Position numbers and translations under genes: made by a program. From Omphiscola glabra (Eukaryota > Mollusca > Gastropoda > Lymnaeidae): DNA of 64,000 nucleotides. A model generated the notes under the pieces. That model did not search any database. It had not been told where the DNA came from and saw only the letters and a list, made by a program, of their open reading frames with translations. Shown piece after piece: positions 57,396 to 64,000 of the stretch; within the stretch, counting starts at the first letter, position 1; every line of letters starts with the position of its first letter. The stretch lies in assembly GCA_964017045.1 (NCBI GenBank), contig OZ024808.1, positions 16,553,784-16,617,783 on the forward strand, written 5' to 3'.

Positions 57396-58109
57396 TATGG
57401 CTCCTGTGAATGTAGATGGGATTTGCAATGTCTCTATGCCTGGTGTTGATGAGGATATTTCACTGGTTACAAGAGTAACTGAGTGGGAGTATCACGCACT
57501 GGGGGTTGGAAGGCCTGAGGCAATAGACGCAAATGACTCAAGTGTTGTCGCCTCAACTGTTCCCTTTGGAAGCTTGTTCCAGTCCCTGATTGTCTTTGGC
57601 AGGAGAGAAGGCGGCGAAGTGCTTATTCACAAGTGAAGTGCGGCCTTAAACGTTCATGTGAATGAGCAACGGATGTTGAAATAAACGTTACATTTTGTGA
57701 TAGTAATTACTCGCCATTTTGCTTTTAAGTGTCGTTCCAAGCGTTTGAGAATTTAAAACTCGTGGAAATGTTAATGAAGAATAGAGAAATTATATATATT
57801 TCTTTTTATATTGGGTACTTCAAGATAATGCGGATATAGAAAAGGAGTGATTAAAAATAATGTTACGTTAATGCGCGCACTTTCACTGCCGGCCGTACAA
57901 TTTTGGGAAAATGGGTTTGCTATTGTATTTTCTTACAACTTTTGGTTGCCATGACCCCGTGAATTTTACACTGGTCGTGGCAACCAAGATGGCGGCCATG
58001 GGAAAAAGCAGGGCACAATACCTTTGCTTTTACGGCGTGGTTTTATAAAGTTTAAAATATTGCATTATTTATGTCTCAAAAAATTGGTTTGTTTTAGTGG
58101 ATGGGTAGG

Positions 58110-58245
58110 GATGGCGGTAGTCTGATTGGTTCTAGTCTGGTGGGATAGTCTGATTGGTGTAGTCTGGTGGGGACAGTCTGATTGCTGTAGTTTGATTGGT
58201 GTAGTCTAATTGCTGTAGTCTGATTGGTGTAGTCTAATTGGGATC
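58110..58245. repeat. short TCTGATTGGTGTAG repeat
   Basis: Six to seven degenerate copies of AGTCTGATTGGTGTAG, the same core as the array at 59752. Confidence 0.8.
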
Positions 58246-58541
58246 GTCTTTTTTCACGGCAGGCCGAGTGAAGGAAAAATGACGAGTGCCGGGTCGGATA
58301 ATCATTCTGTATAATACTTAAAAGGCAGAACAGAAGTTTTGGGGCAAAAAACGAAAAACTAAGTTTAGTATTCCATGTTAATCACGGGTGAGGGGCGTGC
58401 TATGTACAAAAAAAACAACAAAGATTAACCATATATGTATGTACTAAGAAATATATCAAAGAAGGCGGCGTTAGCAAAGAGATAGTTACATTAGGACTAG
58501 TGGGCACATCTTCGAATCTCTCAAACTAAGCATCAAAAAGG

Positions 58542-58960
58542 TTAGTGAGATTTGTGAAACTGACGTTTGGCTTTCAAGATATCAATGTTTGGTTTGGCAT
58601 TGCTGCATCCAATCAAAAGAATTGTTTTCAAATGTTCATCAATCTCTCTCGTTCCATGTGTTGACTTCACAAACTTTATTTTTCAAAATGTTTGCTCACA
58701 GACATAAGTTGTTCCATACATGCTGCAAACGGATGCCAACTCTTCCGTTATCTGAAAGTCCAAATTGACACCACAAATAAGCACCAGAAGTTGTAAGAGA
58801 TCAGTAGACTCATCCAGTGCCAGAGATTTCCACAGCAAGTTCCTAGCTTTCTCGCGTATCCGTAGCACTATGTTCTCTCCAAGTTCTTCAAGTCTCCGCA
58901 CAACTGAACTTACCGAAGCGCTGTTAGTTCTAACCATGGCGACAACGATTTTTAATGTCT
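58542..58960 (-). pseudogene. hAT transposase / GTF2IRD2-like fragment, internally deleted
   Basis: Reading the - strand: SVSSVVRRLEELGENI, then SLALDESTD, LVLICGVNLDFQITEEL, the central hAT (Charlie/GTF2IRD2-like) region, and directly after it the C-terminal dimerisation region GTTYVCEQTF, DEHLKTILLIG and CSNAKPNIDIL, ending KSH and a TAA at 58542-58544. One in-frame TGA follows CEQTF. The long segment that normally separates these two blocks is missing while the frame is kept, so this is an internally deleted transposase remnant. Assignment rests on recognised motifs, not on a search. Confidence 0.7.
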
Positions 58961-59751
58961 CCGTGTGTTTCCAACACTCTTTCTTTCACCCATTTACAGT
59001 TTGTGGCAGTATCAGACTATAATATATTAGCGGGAATAGGCTTAATGGAAATTGATTCTTATTTTATAATATTTTTTTTTAAAACCAGCTTTTCCTAAAA
59101 ACAACAATCTCGAGTTACTTTATATGTTTTTTTTAAAAATGACGTCATCATTTGGTCTTTCATTCTTATTTAAATACATCTTGTTTTATGCTGATATGAG
59201 TTCGAACCACGTTAAATTTCCCCAGTACCTTTTATTTTTACCAGTGATAGACTGTGACAATGTGATCTGTACGTCCACTCAATATAAATTAATATCAATA
59301 GCAAATACACGTCTGCAAAACAAAGTGACCGAAGATCGTATTATATTCGTCGGTCTATCTTTAGGCAGCTAACCTTTTTTTTGGCGCCTTTTAAACTGCG
59401 ATGCTCGTAGTTATTGTAATAATTTTATATATTGAATGATTCTTTATTTACTATTTAGCTACTGTATTGTACGATTTTGAGGCCATACTGTACTATTTTA
59501 GGAGTTCGAGGTTAAACAAGTCTGCATTAAGCAAGAAAATCTAGATACAATAATTTAAAATTGAAAATGGCAAATTTGAGGACCCGCACGTTTAAGGATC
59601 TCCTAGTAAAACATAATAAACATAATATTTCAATTTAAATTGTATCCCAAGGTCTCTTGTTCCATACGTTTTATCAAGCAAGTTCAGATGGCGGGCCGGA
59701 TGAACTGGCCTCGCGGGCGGATCTGGTCCGCGGGCCGTAGTTTGGTGATTG
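58961..59751. other. intergenic, no gene seen
   Basis: AT-rich. 59690-59755 (GGCGGGCCGGATGAACTGG, GCGGGCCGTAGTTTGG) looks like a DNA-transposon end leading into the next array. Confidence 0.4.
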
Positions 59752-60053
59752 CTGGTGTACTCTGATTGGTGTAGTGTGATGGGCGTAGTCTGATTGGTGT
59801 AGTGTGATGGGCGTAGTCTGATTGGTGTAGTGTTATGGGGTAGTCTGATTGGTGTAGTGTGATGGGGGTGGTCTGATTGGTGTAGTGTGATGGGCGTAGT
59901 CTGATTGGTGTAGTGTGTGATGGGCGTAGTCTGATTGGTGTAGTGTGATGGGGGTAGTATGATTGGTGTAGTGTGATGGGGGTAGTCTGATTGGTGTAGT
60001 GTGATGGGGGTAGTCTTATTGGTGTAGTGTGATGGGCGTAGTCTGATTGTGTT
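59752..60053. repeat. 28-bp array (~11 copies)
   Basis: The unit is TCTGATTGGTGTAGTGTGAT plus GGGCGTAG. Confidence 0.95.
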
Positions 60054-60575
60054 TTACTTTGTTAACCCAATGTTTCAATCACGACCATCTATTAAGAAAT
60101 TTTTCAGTTCCAATATTTAAATCATGATTGTTGCTTACAAAAAAGGACAGAAACAGGTGATAAAAAAATAGCACCTGTCTAGCAGCAAATGACCTTCAGC
60201 AAATGTCAGGATCTTCAGTTGAATGTTGTCCAATATGGATTTTTTTCAACATTATGCGCTTTGCCTTTTAATAAATTAAGTATATTAAGTCTGCAGTATA
60301 TTTCAACAAAGAATGTCACTCAACGAATCAGGTTCGTAGCTAGTTTTATTGTCCTCCGGGACAAGATTCTCTCCCCCTCCCCCCCCCCCCTTACTCATGC
60401 GAAAGATATACTTATGGTTTGTCGAAAAAGCCGCCTCACCATTTTTAGAAAAAACAAAGCCGTCTTTCTTGCCCGCATATCTAAGACAGCGCATCGAGTC
60501 AGGAAACTAACGTAGCAGTTTGTGTCTTGGAGGGCGGTGTTGCGGTCAGGTGTCTTAGTTTGAAATGTTTAATAA

Positions 60576-60922
60576 TGATCAGTCCAGATCTAGTAGAGGT
60601 CCAGTTTAGGCCTACCTGTCATTTGAAGTAGTCTCAGAGTCCAGATCTAGTGGAGGTCCAGTTTAGGACTACCTGTCATTTGAAGTAGTCTCAGTGTCCT
60701 GATCTAGTTGATGTCCAGTTTAGGCCTACTTGTCATTTGAAGTAGTCTCAGTGTCCAGATCTAGTGGAGGTCCAGTTTAGGCCTACTTGTCATTTGAAGT
60801 AGTCTCAGAGTCCAGATCTAGTGGAGGTCCAGTTTAGGCCGACCTGTCATTTGAAGTAGTCTCAGTGTCCTGATCTAGTGGAGGTCCATTTTAGGCCTAC
60901 CTGTCATTTGAAGTAGTCTCTG
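60576..60922. repeat. 57-bp array (6 copies)
   Basis: The unit contains GTCCAGATCTAGTGGAGGTC, CAGTTTAGGCCTACC and TGTCATTTGAAGTAGTCTCA. 60054-60575 before it has no supported gene. Confidence 0.95.
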
Positions 60923-61019
60923 AAATATTAAAAAAATCTAAAAGCACACAAATTGTTGTTTTTTTTTTAAATGAATTTCCAAATATTATTTTTCAATCGT
61001 TGTAACGTCCCGTAGAACA

Positions 61020-61600
61020 AAGATACATAGATTATAGATAGATATAATATAGATAGATAGAATATAGATAGATATGATATAGATAGATATAATATAGATA
61101 GATATAATATAGATAGAATTTAGATAGATAGATAGAATATATATAGATATAATCTAGATATATAGATCATAGATAGATCGAATATAGATAAATATAATAT
61201 ATATATATTGACTGTATATATATAGAATATAGATTATAGATACTGACATGATAAATATATAGAAATAGATGGATAGAATATAGATAGATAGAATATAGAT
61301 ATATAAAATATAGGTCGATAGAATATAGATATCTAGAATATAGATAGATATAATATAGATAGATAGAATATAGATAGACAGAATATAGATATATAGAAAA
61401 TATATAGATAGAATATAGATAGATAGAAGATATATAGAATATAGATAAATAGAATATCGATATAGATACTAATAAATAGATACAAAGAATAAAGGTATAT
61501 TTAAGGTAGATATGTAGAATATATTTATAGATATATAGAATATAGATGTATAGACTATAAATATACAGACTATATATACATATAATATAGATTATTGATA
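61020..61600. repeat. AT-rich AGATAGATAGAATAT repeat
   Basis: Irregular low-complexity array of GATA / GAATATA blocks. Confidence 0.9.
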
Positions 61601-62094
61601 CTGACATGAAATTGAAGGTCTGGTTTAAATAGTATTTTTCAAATAAGGGGGTTGGGGTCGCTAATACATCACTTTCTATTGTAATAACTGTAAATCACTA
61701 CATTTCTGCACAGGTGTGTTGGACTCAAAATAGATTTTTAAAAGAGATCTCTAAACGAAAACATCGAGACAGACATTATTGAAATTTTGTTCCGTGAGAC
61801 CTGCACTAGAGAGTAGTTGAGAGCCCCTGGTAAATTTACTGTGAATCCGTCAATATACAGACCTAGCTCATCTTGTTTTTCTGATCGATTACTTTGTTTT
61901 TAAAGGTTTGCTGTGCACTAGGAACCAAGCCACGAGACAAATGTCACGGCACTGAAACTTTACCACCGTGGGGTTTTTATTATGGCTTTCAAAAACAAAT
62001 TGAAAAAAACAGTAAAGTACGTGTTCTAAAACATAAGCGCTTTGGAAGTCTAACCTAAGTGGAAAGATGTCCCAATACATGCATGCACATAAGG

Positions 62095-62300
62095 CGTCAG
62101 TGTGCTGCGAGTCAGTGAGCTAGGAGTCAGTGTCCTATGAGTCAGTGTGTTAGGAGTCAGTGTGCTAGGAGTCAGTGTGCAAGGAGTCAGTGTGCTAGGA
62201 GTAAGTATGCTAAGAGTCAGTTTGCTATGAGTCAGTATGCTAGGAGTCAGTTTGTTACGTTTTTAGTGTGCCTGGAGTCTGTGTGATAGGAGTTCAGTGT
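62095..62300. repeat. 15-bp GTGCTAGGAGTCAGT array
   Basis: About 13 degenerate copies, clearly ancestral to the next array. Confidence 0.9.
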
Positions 62301-62700
62301 GCTAGGTGACAGTTCGCTATGAGTCAGTGTGGTACGAGTCAGTGTGCTAGGAGTCAGTGTGGTACGAGTCAGTGTGCTAGGAGTCATCTTGCTAACAGTC
62401 AGTGTGCCAGGAGTCATCTTGCTAACAGTCAGTGTGCCAGGAGTCATCTTGCTAACAGTCAGTGTGCCAGGAGTCATCTTGCTAACAATCAGTGTGCCAG
62501 GAGTCATCTTGCTAACAGTCAGTGTGCCAGGAGTCATCTTGCTAACAGTCAGTGTGCCAGGAGTCACCTTGCTAACAGTCAGTGTGCCAGGAGTCATCTT
62601 GCTAACAATCAGTGTGCCAGGAGTCATCTTGCTAACAGTCAGTGTGCCAGGAGTCATCTTGCTAACAGTCAGTGTGCCAGGAGTCATCTTGGTTCGAGTC
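62301..62700. repeat. 30-bp array
   Basis: About 12 copies of AGTCAGTGTGCCAGGAGTCA plus TCTTGCTAAC, a dimer of the 15-bp unit. Confidence 0.95.
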
Positions 62701-62729
62701 AGTTTGCAACCAATCATTATAATACAAGA

Positions 62730-63625
62730 CAGTGTGTAAAATGTCAGTGTGCTGCAAGTAAGTGTGTAATTTGTCAGTGTGCTACAAGTAAGTGTGTAAT
62801 TTGTCAGTGTGCTATAAGTAAGTGTGTAATATGTCAGTGTGCTACAAGTAAGTGTGTAAAATGTCAGTGTGCTACAAGTAAGTGTGTAATTTTTCAGTGT
62901 GCTACAAGTAAGTGTGTAATATGTCAGTGTGCTGCAAGTAAGTGTGTAATATGTCAGTGTGCTACAAGTAAGTGTGTAAAATGTCAGTGTGCTATAAGTA
63001 AGTGTGTAATTTGTCAGTGTGCTACAAGTAAGTGTGTAATATGTCAGTGTGCTACAAGTAAGTGTGTAAAATGTCAGTGTGCTACAAGTAAGTGTGTAAT
63101 TTGTCAGTGTGCTACAAGTAAGTGTGTAATTTGTCAGTGTGCTACAAGTAAGTGTGTAATATGTCAGTGTGCTACAAGTAAGTGTGTAAAATGTCAGTGT
63201 GCTACAAGTAAGTGTGTAATTTGTCAGTGTGCTACAAGTAAGTGTGTAACTTGTCAGTGTGCTACAAGTAAGTGTGTAATTTGTCAGTGTGCTACAAGTA
63301 AGTGTGTAAAATGTCAGTGTGCTACAAGTAAGTGTGTAATTTGTCAGTGTGCTACAAGTAAGTGTGTAATATGTCAGTGTGCTATAAGTAAGTGTGTAAT
63401 ATTTCAGTGTGCTATAAGTAAGTGTGGAACATTTCAGTGTGCTATAAGTAAATGTGTAATATTTCAGTGTGCTACAAGTAAGTGTGTAATATGTCAGTGT
63501 GCTACAAGTAAGTGTGTAATATGTCAGTGTGCTACAAGTAAGTGTGGAACATGTCAGTGTGCTACAAGTAAGTGTGGAGCATGTCAGTGTGCTACAGGTT
63601 AGTGTGGAACATGTCAGTATGTAGC
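62730..63625. repeat. 30-bp array with donor-like unit (~29 copies)
   Basis: The unit contains CAGTGTGCTACAAGTAAGTG then TGTAATTTGT; each copy carries CAAGTAAGTGTG. Shares the GTCAGTGTGC core with the two arrays before it. The frames of 427-466 codons on both strands are artefacts of the 30-bp unit. Confidence 0.96.
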
Positions 63626-63785
63626 TTGTCAGTGAGCTACATTTCATTGTGCTCCATTGTCAGTTTGCGTAACGACCCAATGACTCGTACATTTTAAGAT
63701 CTTTCAATAAATCATATGATTAAATTTGACTTAAATTTAGATTTAATGAGGAAAATAAATAATTCAACCAAAAGTAACTGTAGAT

Positions 63786-63986
63786 CAGCGGTTCTCAACC
63801 TGTGGGTCGCGACCCATTTGGGGGTCGAATGACCCTTTCCCAGGGTTCGCCTAAGACCATCGGACGGAAAACTCATATACTCTAAAGTTATGAAGTAGCA
63901 ACGAAAATAAATTTTTAGTTGGCGCTCGCCACAACGCGAGGAACTGTATTAAAGGGTCGCGGCATTAGGAAGGTTGAGAACCACTG
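63786..63986. mobile_element. SPIN-like hAT miniature element, copy 2 (inverted)
   Basis: 201 bp, opposite orientation to the copy at 54052. Left CAGCGGTTCTCAACCTGTGG, right GGAAGGTTGAGAACCACTG. The interior includes TGGGTCGCGACCC, GAAGTAGCAACGAAAATAA and CGAGGAACTGTATTAAAGGG. Flanked by CTGTAGAT / CTCTAGAT, 7 of 8 bases identical, as expected for an 8-bp hAT target-site duplication. Confidence 0.85.
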
Positions 63987-64000
63987 CTCTAGATCTTACT

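Noticed and set aside
57388..57636. 82-codon + strand frame
   Set aside because: No recognisable homology, no splice context, adjacent to a SINE tail; not enough to call a gene.
62247..63647. 466- and 427-codon frames on opposite strands (Thr/Cys-rich repeats)
   Set aside because: The 30-bp unit keeps frames open on both strands; changes between copies do not respect codons.

Overview
This is animal nuclear DNA: intron-rich, AT-rich and very rich in tandem repeats. It holds one complete protein-coding gene and then about 44 kb of repeats and broken mobile elements. The retroelement and hAT-element families fit an invertebrate. SPIN-like hAT elements, which I recall being reported from a pond snail, together with the overall repeat style, make a freshwater gastropod my best guess. 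That guess is inference and was not tested.

Positions 496-19694 (+ strand) encode an SLC22-family transporter (major facilitator superfamily) in 11 coding exons. I joined the exons by splice sites, reading phase and family homology. The phases close perfectly to a 586-residue protein with all SLC22 landmarks: a TM1-TM2 extracellular loop with four cysteines and four glycosylation sequons, motif A after TM2, the IPESPRWL motif after TM6, ELYPTSLRN after TM10 and the LPET tail motif. Intron 2 appears to use a GC donor. A poly(A) signal follows the stop by about 100 bp.

The most striking property is where the tandem arrays sit. At exons 1, 5 and 8 the array unit includes the last coding bases plus the 5' splice site. 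At exon 3 the array starts at intron base +2. At exon 9 the unit contains the whole 3' splice site, and the real acceptor is in its last copy. The transporter introns are therefore packed with decoy copies of their own splice sites (about 55 junction-derived copies in intron 5, five keeping an intact donor). This is the best candidate for an undescribed phenomenon here.

From 19.7 to 64 kb I found no intact gene. The region holds a non-LTR reverse-transcriptase pseudogene (52.4-53.7 kb) with a truncated relative at 21.7 kb, a tRNA-derived SINE (49.7 kb) with a similar 3' tail, a Penelope-like fragment (30.1 kb), a hAT transposase pseudogene (58.5 kb), two SPIN-like hAT miniature elements (54.05 and 63.8 kb), other dispersed repeats and about 25 minisatellite arrays. 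A second type of LINE fragment lies inside intron 5 (8.6-9.1 kb). Long open frames inside the arrays arise from unit lengths and composition and are not accepted as genes.
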